Assembly (NCBI GenBank): GCA_002480085.1
Contig: DKPJ01000008.1
Location: 62,001 to 126,000, forward strand
DNA: 64,000 nucleotides
Reading direction: 5' to 3'
From: Enterobacteriaceae bacterium UBA7338
Lineage (GTDB): Bacteria > Pseudomonadota > Gammaproteobacteria > Enterobacterales > Enterobacteriaceae
Numbering within the stretch: the first letter of the stretch is position 1; every line of letters starts with the position of its first letter. The position numbers and the translations under genes were made by a program. Shown here piece by piece: positions 49,397 to 59,431 of the stretch. The notes under the pieces were generated by a model. That model was given only the letters and a program-made list of their open reading frames with translations, did not search any database and was not told the origin of the DNA.

Positions 49397-50824
49397 ATGA
49401 AAACGTCACCTGTTTCACCCAGCCGCGCGGGCCTGGTCCTGCTGCTGACCGGCCAGATGCTGCCCATGATCGACACCTCGATCACCAACGTTGCCCTCGA
49501 CTCAATTACCGCATCGCTGCACGCCAGCGCCACCCAGCTGGAGCTTATTGTCGCCCTGTATGGCGTGGCCTTCGCCGTCTGCCTGGCGATGGGCAGCAAG
49601 CTGGGCGATAACTACGGTCGTCGCCGTCTGTTTATGTGGGGCGTGGCGGTGTTTAGCTTCGCTTCCCTGCTGTGCGGCCTGGCCAACTCAATTACCGCCC
49701 TGCTGGCGGCTCGCACTTTGCAGGGTGCGGGGGCGGCGCTGATCGTGCCGCAGATCCTTGCGACCCTGCACGTCACCCTGAAAGGCTCGGCTCACGCACG
49801 GGCTATTAGCCTCTACGGCGGCATCGGTGGCATCGCGTTTATTGTCGGGCAGATGTGCGGCGGCTGGCTGGTCTCGGCGGATATCGCCGGGCTGGGCTGG
49901 CGTAACGCCTTTTTCATCAACGTGCCGATTGGCCTGCTGGTGCTGGCCTTCAGCCATCGCTACGTGCCGGAGACCCGTCGCGATACGCATTCGCCTATCG
50001 ACTGGCAGGGCACATTTATCCTCGCCCTGATCCTCTGCTGCCTGCTGTTTCCTATGGCGCTGGGACCGGAGCTGCACTGGCCGTGGTCGATGCGGCTGAT
50101 GCTGCTGGCTACGCTTCCGCTGCTGGTGTGGATGCGGGCCAGCGCGCTGGGCAAGCAACGGCGCGGCGAGCATCCGCTGCTGCCGCCACGTCTTTTGCAG
50201 CTCGCCAGCGTTCGCTTCGGCATGGTGATCGCCCTGCTGTTCTTTAGCGCCTGGTCCGGGTTTATGTTCTGCATGGCGCTGACCATGCAGTCCGGTCTGG
50301 GAATGGCCCCGTGGCAGTCAGGCAACAGCTTTGTTGCCCTCGGCGTGGCCTACTTCCTCTCGGCCATGTATGCGCCGAAGCTGATTGCCCGCCATAGCAT
50401 GGGACGGATCCTGCTCTCGGGCCTGGCGGTACAGATCGGCGGCCTGCTGCTGTTGATGGAGACCTTCCATTACTACGGCCAAGCCACCACGACCCTGGCG
50501 CTGGTACCCTCAACTGCGCTGATTGGCTACGGCCAGGCGCTGATCGTCAACTGCTTCTACCGGGTGGGAATGCGTGATATCTCCGCCAACGATGCCGGAG
50601 CTGGCAGCGCCCTGCTCAGTACCCTCCAGCAGGCGACGCTGGGCCTTGGCCCGGCGGTGTTCGGCTCGCTGCTGTTAGTGCTGATGCGTTATCACCATGG
50701 GAGCTATCCTCAGGCGATGATCGGTTTCCTCGGCGTTGAGGCGGTGATGATGCTGCTGCTGGCGGCGGTGGCTATTGGCCTGCGCCACCATCTGAACCGC
50801 AGCCCGGCAATCGTAACGTCGTGA
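49397..50824 (+). CDS. MFS drug-type exporter (DHA2 family)
   Basis: The 475-residue protein has about 14 membrane segments with DHA2 motifs: LLTGQMLPMIDTSITNVALD at the start, GSKLGDNYGRRRLFMWGVAV (motif A) and RTLQGAGAALIVPQILATL (motif B/C region). Such pumps use the proton gradient to export drugs or dyes. The gene ends two bases from the convergent lacI-type gene. Confidence 0.9.
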   Translation: MKTSPVSPSRAGLVLLLTGQMLPMIDTSITNVALDSITASLHASATQLELIVALYGVAFAVCLAMGSKLGDNYGRRRLFMWGVAVFSFASLLCGLANSITALLAARTLQGAGAALIVPQILATLHVTLKGSAHARAISLYGGIGGIAFIVGQMCGGWLVSADIAGLGWRNAFFINVPIGLLVLAFSHRYVPETRRDTHSPIDWQGTFILALILCCLLFPMALGPELHWPWSMRLMLLATLPLLVWMRASALGKQRRGEHPLLPPRLLQLASVRFGMVIALLFFSAWSGFMFCMALTMQSGLGMAPWQSGNSFVALGVAYFLSAMYAPKLIARHSMGRILLSGLAVQIGGLLLLMETFHYYGQATTTLALVPSTALIGYGQALIVNCFYRVGMRDISANDAGAGSALLSTLQQATLGLGPAVFGSLLLVLMRYHHGSYPQAMIGFLGVEAVMMLLLAAVAIGLRHHLNRSPAIVTS

Positions 50825-50826
50825 TC

Positions 50827-51807
50827 TCAGGCGCTGGCGCGTTCGATAAAGCGCCAGTCCATCATCACCCGCTCCGCCGGGGTATCGGGGTTGTCGATTT
50901 TATTAAGCAGCAGGGATACGGCTTTACGGCCAATCTGCAGGGAGGGTTGCGCCACGGTGCTGAGCTGAGGCGAGACCATCTCCGCCAGCGGCGTGCCGTC
51001 AAAGCCCACCACGGCGATGTCGTCCGGCATCGTCAGCCCCGCCTGGGCTATCGCCAGCAGCGCCCCGGCCGCCAGGGTATCGGAGACGGCAAACACCGCA
51101 TCCGGACGCTCATCGGCACGCAGCAGCGTCTCCATCGCCGCCCTGCCCGCGCTAAAGCTCAGCTCGCTGGCGTACTCCACCGCCGTCCAGCTACGGCCGT
51201 TTTGCTCCAGCACGCTCTTATAGCCCCGCTCGCGCAGGCGGGCGTATTTATAGCTCAGGTCGTGGTTGATCAGCGCAATGCGCTGGCGGCCCCGGTTGAT
51301 CAGGTGCTGGATCACGTACTGGGCGGCGTCAATATCGTTAATCCCGACGCAGGAGACGCTCCCCTCATCGGCATACTCTGCGCACTGTACCCAGGGCGCC
51401 TGGCCAATCATGGTCGTCAGCTCCGGCAGCTTAGAGAAAGCGTCCATGGTGATGATGCCATCGACGATCTTCCCCGATAGCAGGGTCAGCGCCGAGCGGG
51501 AGCGCGCCATATCCGAGCCGGTATTGCACAGCAGGATACGGTAGCCATTCTTCTCCGCCTCCTCCTCAATACCTTTCACCACCTCGGCGCAGAAGGGGTT
51601 GGCGATGTTCGACACCAGCACGAGGATCATATAGCTCCGGGCGGTGCGGAGCTGGCGAGCCAGCAGGTTCGGCTGATAGTTGCTCTCTTCAATCGCCGCC
51701 AGCACGCGCTCGCGGTTGTGCGGCTTAACGGATCCGCTGTGGTTGATGACCCGGGAGACCGTCGCTACCGACACTCCGGCCAGGCGAGCGATTTTTTGAA
51801 TTGACAT
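50827..51807 (-). CDS. LacI-family transcriptional repressor
   Basis: The 326-residue protein has the LacI HTH (IQKIARLAGVSVATVSRVIN, residues 3-22), hinge helix (YQPNLLARQLRT) and a periplasmic-binding-protein-like sensor domain. It probably represses the MFS-isomerase-dehydrogenase operon upstream through the twin operators at 55375-55418. A terminator separates it from the dehydrogenase gene. Confidence 0.94.
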   Translation of the reverse strand: MSIQKIARLAGVSVATVSRVINHSGSVKPHNRERVLAAIEESNYQPNLLARQLRTARSYMILVLVSNIANPFCAEVVKGIEEEAEKNGYRILLCNTGSDMARSRSALTLLSGKIVDGIITMDAFSKLPELTTMIGQAPWVQCAEYADEGSVSCVGINDIDAAQYVIQHLINRGRQRIALINHDLSYKYARLRERGYKSVLEQNGRSWTAVEYASELSFSAGRAAMETLLRADERPDAVFAVSDTLAAGALLAIAQAGLTMPDDIAVVGFDGTPLAEMVSPQLSTVAQPSLQIGRKAVSLLLNKIDNPDTPAERVMMDWRFIERASA

Positions 51808-51853
51808 AACGACGACACATCCTGCGGTTAACGCTTTTACAGCAGGCTACCAT

Positions 51854-51882
51854 AAAACCGCTGCCCGGCGAACCGGCAGCGG
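51854..51882 (-). terminator. Terminator after the dehydrogenase gene
   Basis: On the minus strand, CCGCTGCC and GGCAGCGG form an 8-bp stem with a 9-base loop, directly followed by TTTT. It ends the MFS-isomerase-dehydrogenase transcript before the lacI-type gene. Confidence 0.8.
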
Positions 51883-51883
51883 C

Positions 51884-53031
<1,148 letters not shown>

Positions 53032-53035
<4 letters not shown>

Positions 53036-54096
53036 GATGCACCTCCTAATCCCAGCATGGCCCGCACGCTGGCCCGATCGCCGCCGCCTGCGGCAAAATC
53101 ATCAAACGCCCGGTCCGCCACCGGGATAATGTGGCGGCTAATAAACTCGCTGCCCTCCTGCGCCCCGGCGTCGCCCTGTTTCAGACAGCACTCCCACTCC
53201 AGCACCGCCCAGCCGTCGTAGCCGTACTGCGTCAGCTTGCTAAAGATCGCCCCGAAGTCAATCTGCCCATCCCCCGGCGAGCGGAAACGCCCGGCACGAT
53301 CCACCCACGGCTGATAGCCGCCGTAGACGCCGCTGCGCCCGTTGATGCGGAACTCCGCATCCTTAACGTGGAAGGCTTTAATGCGAGCGTGGTAGATGTC
53401 GATAAAGGCCAGATAGTCTATCTGCTGGAGCAGAAGATGGCTGGGATCGTAGAGCATATTGCAGCGCGGGTGGTTATCCACGGCGGCAAGGAAGCGCTCG
53501 AAGGTCACCCCGTCGTGCAGATCTTCTCCCGGATGGATCTCAAAGCAGAGATCGACCCCGCAGCGATCGAAACGATCCAGAATTGGCCGCCAGCGGCGGG
53601 CCAGCTCGGCAAAGGCTTCGTCGAGCAGCAGGGCATTGTGCGGCGGCCACGGATAGAAGTAGGGCCACGCCAGCGCCCCGGAGAAGGTCGCGTGGGCACG
53701 CAGGCCCAGCTTTTGCGAGGCCACCGCCGCCTGGGTCACCTTTTCTACCGCCCACGCCTGGCGCGCCGTAGGATTGCCCCGCAGAGGCTCAGGAGCAAAG
53801 TTGTTGAAGGCGGCGTCATAGGCCGGGTGCACGGCCACCAGCTGGCCCTCAAGGTGCGTTGAAAGCTCGCTGATCGTCAGCCCGTAGGTTGCCAGCGTGC
53901 CGCTAATCTCATCGCAGTAGGTCTGGCTCAGCGCCGCCAGCTCGAGATCAAAAATATGCGGATGATTGCAGGGAATTTGCAGCGCGTTGTAGCCCAGCCG
54001 CGCTGCCCACTCCGCCAACCCCTCCAGGGTATTAAAGGGTGCCTCTTCTCCGATAAACTGCGACAGAAAAATCCCCGGTCCCTGAACTGTTTTCAT
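53032..54096 (-). CDS. TIM-barrel sugar isomerase/epimerase (xylose isomerase-like)
   Basis: The 354-residue protein is an AP endonuclease 2-type TIM barrel with metal-site residues in CFEIHPGED, NMLYDPSHLL, KAFHVKDAEF and AVLEWECCLK. This family includes sugar-acid, inosose and ketose isomerases. The ATG at 54096 has GGAGG five bases before it and is better than the GTG at 54108. It sits between transporter and dehydrogenase genes. Confidence 0.9.
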
Positions 54097-54110
54097 ACCA
54101 TCCTCCACCG

Positions 54111-55352
54111 TTAAGCCCGTTCGTTGTCGTCATATTTGAATGTAAACAGGAATACCAGCGCGATAGCGGCAGCGGCGACGGCCGGGATCCACCAGAAGGT
54201 TACCCACGCCTCGGGCATGGCCTGCCCGGCGACCAGCCGGTTATAGAGCGCGCCGGAGATCTGCGAACCAAGCAGCATCCCGATGCCGTAGGTGAACATA
54301 ACGATCATGCTTTGCGCCTGGCCTTTGACCTTTGCTCCTGCCACGCGGTCGGTATAGATAAAGCCTACGACAAAGAAGAAGTCGTAGCAGATGCCGTGCA
54401 GCAAAATACCGAGGTAGAGCAGGAAGCGGGTCTCTTCGCTCACCCCGAGGGCGAAGAAGGCGTAGCGCACGAACCAGGCGAACATACCGATCAGCAGCAT
54501 GTACTTCACGCCGAGGCGGCGAAACAGCAGCGGGATCACCAGCATAAAGACGATCTCGGACATCTGGCCGAATGACATGGCGGTGCTGACGTCCCCTATC
54601 CCGGCGTCCGCCAGGTAGGAGGCGGTGTAGGCATAGTAGGTGCCGAGTGGCACGGAGATGAGCATGGCGCAGAGCGAGAAGACAAAGAAGTGGCGCGTTT
54701 TTAACAGGGCAAAGGCATCGGCGCAGAAGAGATCGCGCACCGCCACCGGCAGCCCTTTGGCAGGCGCAGGGGTATGCGGCAGCGTCAGGCTATAGAGCGC
54801 CAGCAGCACCGAGCAGGCCGCCGCCACCATAAAGATATTGACGCTCGCCGCAATGCCGGTGACGCCGATAAATATCCCCGCCACGATCCAGCCGATGGTG
54901 CCGAACACGCGTACCACCGGGAAGGTCTTATCGACGTTCGCCAGGCTATGGAAGGCGATATTGTTGGTTAAGGCCAGGGTCGGCATATAGCAGAGCGTAT
55001 AGCCAAACAGCAGGCCAATCAGCAGCGCGCCGTTCTGGGCAATCAGCGCCTGCGGGACAAACCAGAGAATGGCCGCCCCGGCGAGGTGCATCACCGCCAT
55101 CACCTTCTGCGAGGCGAAGAAGCGATCCACCAGCATTCCCAGCACAAAAGGCGAGAGAATCGAGGCGATCGGCCCGGCTGAAAAGGCGTCGCCAATCAGC
55201 AGGGCCATGTTGTGCTGGGTCATCACAAGGCCCAGCGTGACGGACCAGCTTCCCCAGATAAAGAACTGGAGAAACATCATCAGGGACAGTCTTGGTACGA
55301 GCAGTCGATACTGCACCTGCCCTTTTCCGCTACTTTCGGTTGTAGACACCAT
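54111..55352 (-). CDS. MFS transporter of the nucleoside:H+ symporter family (NupG/YegT-like)
   Basis: The 413-residue protein has 12 predicted membrane segments and the NupG-family start (RLSLMMFLQFFIWGSWSVTL) and VRVFGTIGWIVAGIFIG. In a LacI-controlled operon with sugar enzymes, a nucleoside or sugar/polyol substrate is possible; genomic context favours a sugar-like one. GAGG lies eight bases before ATG. It is the first gene of the operon. Confidence 0.9.
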   Translation of the reverse strand: MVSTTESSGKGQVQYRLLVPRLSLMMFLQFFIWGSWSVTLGLVMTQHNMALLIGDAFSAGPIASILSPFVLGMLVDRFFASQKVMAVMHLAGAAILWFVPQALIAQNGALLIGLLFGYTLCYMPTLALTNNIAFHSLANVDKTFPVVRVFGTIGWIVAGIFIGVTGIAASVNIFMVAAACSVLLALYSLTLPHTPAPAKGLPVAVRDLFCADAFALLKTRHFFVFSLCAMLISVPLGTYYAYTASYLADAGIGDVSTAMSFGQMSEIVFMLVIPLLFRRLGVKYMLLIGMFAWFVRYAFFALGVSEETRFLLYLGILLHGICYDFFFVVGFIYTDRVAGAKVKGQAQSMIVMFTYGIGMLLGSQISGALYNRLVAGQAMPEAWVTFWWIPAVAAAAIALVFLFTFKYDDNERA

Positions 55353-55374
55353 TTTATCGCCTCACCTGTGAAAA

Positions 55375-55418
55375 GTAATCGATTACAAAACGCGGTCACT
55401 AGAAAAGTAATCGATTAC
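55375..55418. promoter_or_regulatory. Twin LacI-type operators
   Basis: Two identical copies of AAAAGTAATCGATTACAAAA, each centred on the palindrome GTAATCGATTAC (55375-55386 and 55407-55418), lie 32 bases apart, three helix turns, just upstream of the MFS gene. The central CG is typical of LacI-family operators. The repressor at 50827-51807 is the likely binder. Confidence 0.8.
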
Positions 55419-55481
55419 AAAATAGATTTCCTGTAGCTCAGATGAGATCTGGAAGAGGAGTCACGATAAATAGTATCCAGA

Positions 55482-55661
55482 ACGCCGGGTGGCGCTGTCG
55501 CTTACCCGGCCTACAACGGCAGAACCGTGCACTGTGTAGGCCCGGCAAGCGGAGCGCCGCCGGGCAATTGCAGCACGCCGGGTGGCGCTGTCGCTTACCC
55601 GGCCTACAACGGCAGAGCCGTGCATTGTGTAGGCCCGGCAAGCGGAGCGCCGCCGGGCAGA
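55482..55661. repeat. Two tandem BIME units
   Basis: Two nearly identical units of about 87 bases, repeating every 93 bases, each with opposed REP palindromes (GCCGGGTGGCGCTGTCGCTT and GGCAAGCGGAGCGCCGCCGG). Copies differ at only a few bases, so duplication is recent. They fill most of the 312-base gap between the MFS and pheP genes. Confidence 0.85.
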
Positions 55662-55664
55662 GGA

Positions 55665-57059
55665 TTAGCGTACCTTACGGCGCAGCAGCTTGAAGGCGAT
55701 AAACAGGAAGGCGATCCACACCGGCAGCAGGATGGCGGACATCCGCATGCCGTCGATGGTGCACATCAGGCCCAAAATCAGCACTAAAAAGGCGATGCAG
55801 ATGTAGTTGCTTGCCGGATAGAGCAGCGCTTTAAACTGCGTAATTCGCCCCTGACGACGCATCGCCGCGCGGAACTTCAGGTGCGCGAGGCAAATCATGA
55901 TCCAGTTCAGCAGCAGGGTCGCCACCACCAGCGCCATCAGCAGGCCAAAGGCCTCTTTCGGCAGCAGGTAGTTGATGACGATCACCAGCGAGGTGATCGC
56001 CGCAGAGAGGAACAGCGAGTTAACCGGCACGCCGCGGGCGTTAACGCGGGTTAAAAACGCCGGGGCATTGCCCTGCACCGAGAGGCCAAACAGCATCCGG
56101 CTGTTGGAGTAGACGCCGCTGTTAAAGACCGAGAGCGAAGCCACAAGGATAATAAAGTTCAGCGCCGAGGCAACAATGTTGCTATCCAGCTCGTGGAAAA
56201 TCATCACAAACGGGCTGCTGTCGGCTTTGACATCTACCCACGGATAGAGTGCCAGCAGCACCACTAGCGAACCGATATAGAAGATCAGGATACGGTAGAC
56301 CACCTGGTTAACCGCTTTCGGAATGGTGGTCTGCGGATCGCGCGCCTCAGCGGCGGTAATGCCGATCAGCTCCAGGCCGCCGAAGGAGAACATGATCACC
56401 GCCAGGGACATGATCAGCCCGTGCCAGCCGGTGGCGAGAAAGCCGCCGTGCTGCCAGAGGTTATCGAAGGTAGCACGCTCGCCGCCGTGGCCGGAGAAGA
56501 GCAGCCACAGGCCAAAGCCGATCATCGCGATAATCGCCATCACCTTGATCAGCGCAAACCAGAACTCCATCTCGCCGTAGAGGCGGACGTTAACCAGGTT
56601 GGCAGCGTTGATGATGATAAAGAACACGGCGGCCCAGACCCACGTCGGCACGTCCGGCAGCCAGTACTGCATATAGATGCCCGCTGCGGTCAACTCGGCC
56701 ATGCCCACCAGCACGAACATAACCCAGTAGTTCCAGCCGGAGAGAAAGCCCGCGAAGGGACCCCAGTATTTCCAGGCAAAGTGGGAGAACGAACCGGAGA
56801 CCGGCTCCTCGACCACCATCTCGCCCAGCTGGCGCATAATGAGGAAGGCGATAATCCCGGCGATGCCGTAGCCCAGCAGCACCGCTGGCCCGGCCATCTG
56901 AATTGCCGGACCGATACCGAGAAACAGCCCGGTGCCGATAGCGCCGCCCAGCGCAATAAGTTGAATATGACGGTTTTGCAAACCCCGTTGCAGCGTCGGC
57001 CCAGTCCCCGACGCGCCATCTGCCTGTTGCTGGCCAGATGCGATTGACGCGTTTTTCAC
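55665..57059 (-). CDS. pheP: Phenylalanine permease PheP
   Basis: The 464-residue protein is an APC-family amino-acid permease with about 12 membrane segments; LQNRHIQLIALGGAIGTGLF and VEEPVSGSFSHFAWKYWGPF are the AAT subfamily motifs. Overall sequence and its location near nfsB and ybdK match PheP, a proton symporter for phenylalanine. Confidence 0.93.
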   Translation of the reverse strand: MKNASIASGQQQADGASGTGPTLQRGLQNRHIQLIALGGAIGTGLFLGIGPAIQMAGPAVLLGYGIAGIIAFLIMRQLGEMVVEEPVSGSFSHFAWKYWGPFAGFLSGWNYWVMFVLVGMAELTAAGIYMQYWLPDVPTWVWAAVFFIIINAANLVNVRLYGEMEFWFALIKVMAIIAMIGFGLWLLFSGHGGERATFDNLWQHGGFLATGWHGLIMSLAVIMFSFGGLELIGITAAEARDPQTTIPKAVNQVVYRILIFYIGSLVVLLALYPWVDVKADSSPFVMIFHELDSNIVASALNFIILVASLSVFNSGVYSNSRMLFGLSVQGNAPAFLTRVNARGVPVNSLFLSAAITSLVIVINYLLPKEAFGLLMALVVATLLLNWIMICLAHLKFRAAMRRQGRITQFKALLYPASNYICIAFLVLILGLMCTIDGMRMSAILLPVWIAFLFIAFKLLRRKVR

Positions 57060-57133
57060 GCCCTACCCCTGTCTAATTTTATAAAGGGGCATCTTTTAAC
57101 ACTTAGCGTTACCGGTAGCAAGCAGACGAAAAG

Positions 57134-57153
57134 GCTGGCGTTGCCGCCAGCCC
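57134..57153 (-). terminator. Terminator after the TonB receptor gene
   Basis: On the minus strand GGCTGGCG and CGCCAGCC form an 8-bp stem with a 4-base loop, followed at once by TTTT. It is a standard rho-independent terminator 14 bases behind the receptor stop. Confidence 0.88.
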
Positions 57154-57166
57154 GCCTGTCTCTGCG

Positions 57167-59377
57167 CTAGAAGTCGTAGCTCATGGAGACCTTCAGGGTA
57201 CGCGGATCGCCCCGGAAGATGTAGGTTCCCAGATCCTCAACGCCGGACCAGTACTTCTCGTTGGTGACGTTATCCACGCCCACGCGCCACACCATCTCGT
57301 TGGCATCCTGATTTAAGCGGGTCCGGTAGCGGACGCCCAGATCCAGCGTGGTGTAGTCATCCAGCTTTTTGGTATTCGCGGCGTTGGCATACTGCGAGCC
57401 GGAGTGGTTTACGCGCGCCGTTGCCGTCAGGCCCTCGACCGGCTTGATGTCGTACTCTGCGCCAAACACCATAAAGACGCCAGGAACACCGATAGCATCT
57501 TTGCCGTCGTTGGTGCCGTTCTGCGTTTTGGTCATCTCAGCGTTAATCCAGGTGGCGCTGCCGTTGAGGCGCAGGCCGAGCATCGGCTCGCCAAAGACGT
57601 TCAGCTCTACGCCGCGGTTACGCTGCTCGCCGTCAAGCTTGTAGGGACCATTGGTGCCGTACTGAATGGCAGAGGGCTTCTTGATCTCAAACAGCGCCAG
57701 GGTACCACCGATGCGACCGTAGTCGATCTTCACCCCTACCTCATTCTGCTTCGAGTGGGCAATGCCGGTGCTCTGACCGAAGTTAGAGGCGCTTCTTGGG
57801 GCCACCGCGCCCGGCTGCAGCGCTTCGGTATGGTTGGCGTAGAGCGACAGCTCTTCCCACGGCTTATAAACCACGCCGTAGGTTGGCATCCAGCGGCTCT
57901 CTTCATAGCGGGAGTCACTCTGTTCCGCTCCCGTAACGTTGTTGTAGTTGCGCACCACCACCTTCTGGTTACGCGCACCCACGGTGAAGAGCAGGCTGTC
58001 ATCCAGTACGCCCAGGGTATCGCTCAGCAGCCAGCCCTGGGTACGGCTCCGGCTGGTGGTACGCGGATCGCCATAGTTGCCGCCAAAGCTCGTCACAGGT
58101 GGCATCGCCACGTCGCTCGGATGGTAGATGTTGATGGTCGGGTTGGCGGCAGCGGCGGACATCCGCCATGCGGTTCTGTCGCGCTTGATCAGCGCCGAAT
58201 AGCCAACGTTGATTTTATGCGAGACAAAGCCGGTATCGAGGTTGCCGCGCAGGCCCAGCATGCCGCTGTTGGCATCGATATAGCGGTTGGTATCCAGACG
58301 GCTTGCCGTCGCATCACCGTTAGCGTTGAGCAGCTTCGGCGAGCTGTAGGTTCCAATTTCATGGGCCTGCTGCGCACCCGTGGCGGCATAGGCGGTCCAG
58401 GCGTCGGTCAGGTCATACTCGGCACGGGCTACACCAAACTGGTTGTCAATGTCGTTGTAGCTCCACGTCTGGCTGTAGTTCGTGCTGGGATCCGGCACGT
58501 CGGGAATGAAATCTACGCCAGTAATATTGACGCCCATGCCGCTGCCGTGGAAGGTCTTCTTCTGGTAGGCCGCATCCAGCGAGGTGCGCAGGCGATCGCC
58601 CCGGTAGTCAAGGCCGATCGAGGCCAGCGTGGTGCGACGACGATCGTGATCCAGCGGGGCTTCGCCCTCACGATGCAGCAGGTTAATGCGCGTGCCAAAC
58701 TGGTTGTTATCGCCAAAACGACGCCCCAGATCCAGCGAGCCGCCGACCATCGCCTGGCTGGTGTAATCGACGCCTACGCGGGTCGTGGGGGTATCTTCCG
58801 CATGCTTAGGCTCAAGGTTGATCATCCCGCCCACGCCGCTGCCCGCCGCGCCGTTCAGCAGACCGTTGGCACCTTTAAAGATCTCGACACGCTCGATCAT
58901 CTGGGTATCCACCACCTGACGCGGCACCACGCCCGGCAGGCCGCTCATGGTCATGTCGTCGCCATCGAGCTTAAAGCCACGAATGCGATAGGTTTCCGCT
59001 GAGTTGCCGTAGCCCTGCACCGGCTGAACGCCCGCGTCGTTGCGCACCACGTCGGCAATGGTTTTGGCCTGCAAATCTTCTACCGCTTTGGCGGTGTAGC
59101 CGATGACGTTAAAGGGAACGTCCATCGCTTTCTGTTCGCCGAGCATCCCCAGACGGCCGCCGTGGGCCACCTGACCGTCCAGATAGGCGGGAACCGGCAC
59201 ATCGCCGCCGGGCGTAAACTCGCTGGCCGGTGCGGCCTGCACCACAATGGTATCTTCCTGATTGGTCTTACTGGTGTCAGCGGCTTCAGCCTGCGTCGAA
59301 TGGGCTACCGCGCCGATAGCCAGCGCAAGCAAGGACTTGCGCAAAGTGAGAGCGTTAGTTTTTATAGGTTGCATCAT
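57167..59377 (-). CDS. TonB-dependent siderophore receptor (FcuA/FiuA-like)
   Basis: The 736-residue outer-membrane protein has a signal peptide (residues 1-32), a plug domain (IADVVRNDAGVQPVQGYGNS, YRIRGFKLDGDDMT, RVEIFKGANGLLNGAAGSGV) and a 22-strand-type barrel with C-terminal Phe (LKVSMSYDF). The pattern is that of ferrichrome/hydroxamate-type receptors. It follows the yncE-like gene in the same direction; an intercistronic terminator may lower its transcription. Confidence 0.92.
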   Translation of the reverse strand: MMQPIKTNALTLRKSLLALAIGAVAHSTQAEAADTSKTNQEDTIVVQAAPASEFTPGGDVPVPAYLDGQVAHGGRLGMLGEQKAMDVPFNVIGYTAKAVEDLQAKTIADVVRNDAGVQPVQGYGNSAETYRIRGFKLDGDDMTMSGLPGVVPRQVVDTQMIERVEIFKGANGLLNGAAGSGVGGMINLEPKHAEDTPTTRVGVDYTSQAMVGGSLDLGRRFGDNNQFGTRINLLHREGEAPLDHDRRRTTLASIGLDYRGDRLRTSLDAAYQKKTFHGSGMGVNITGVDFIPDVPDPSTNYSQTWSYNDIDNQFGVARAEYDLTDAWTAYAATGAQQAHEIGTYSSPKLLNANGDATASRLDTNRYIDANSGMLGLRGNLDTGFVSHKINVGYSALIKRDRTAWRMSAAAANPTINIYHPSDVAMPPVTSFGGNYGDPRTTSRSRTQGWLLSDTLGVLDDSLLFTVGARNQKVVVRNYNNVTGAEQSDSRYEESRWMPTYGVVYKPWEELSLYANHTEALQPGAVAPRSASNFGQSTGIAHSKQNEVGVKIDYGRIGGTLALFEIKKPSAIQYGTNGPYKLDGEQRNRGVELNVFGEPMLGLRLNGSATWINAEMTKTQNGTNDGKDAIGVPGVFMVFGAEYDIKPVEGLTATARVNHSGSQYANAANTKKLDDYTTLDLGVRYRTRLNQDANEMVWRVGVDNVTNEKYWSGVEDLGTYIFRGDPRTLKVSMSYDF

Positions 59378-59400
59378 TAACTCATACGAGAGCGTGGGTT

Positions 59401-59424
59401 AAAAAAATGGCCCGTTGCCGGGCC
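59401..59424 (-). terminator. Terminator between the yncE-like gene and the receptor gene
   Basis: On the minus strand GGCCCG and CGGGCC form a stem with loop GCAA, then A and seven T. It is a good intrinsic terminator placed inside an apparent operon, so the downstream receptor would get only read-through or have its own promoter. Confidence 0.82.
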
Positions 59425-59431
59425 GGTTGGA

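Noticed and set aside
55482..55661. Regular repeats that could suggest a CRISPR array
   Set aside because: Only two units, each made of REP palindromes, without spacers or cas genes.
57404..59002. 532-residue open frame on the plus strand
   Set aside because: It lies wholly antisense to the TonB receptor gene, has no family features and reflects GC-rich codon bias.
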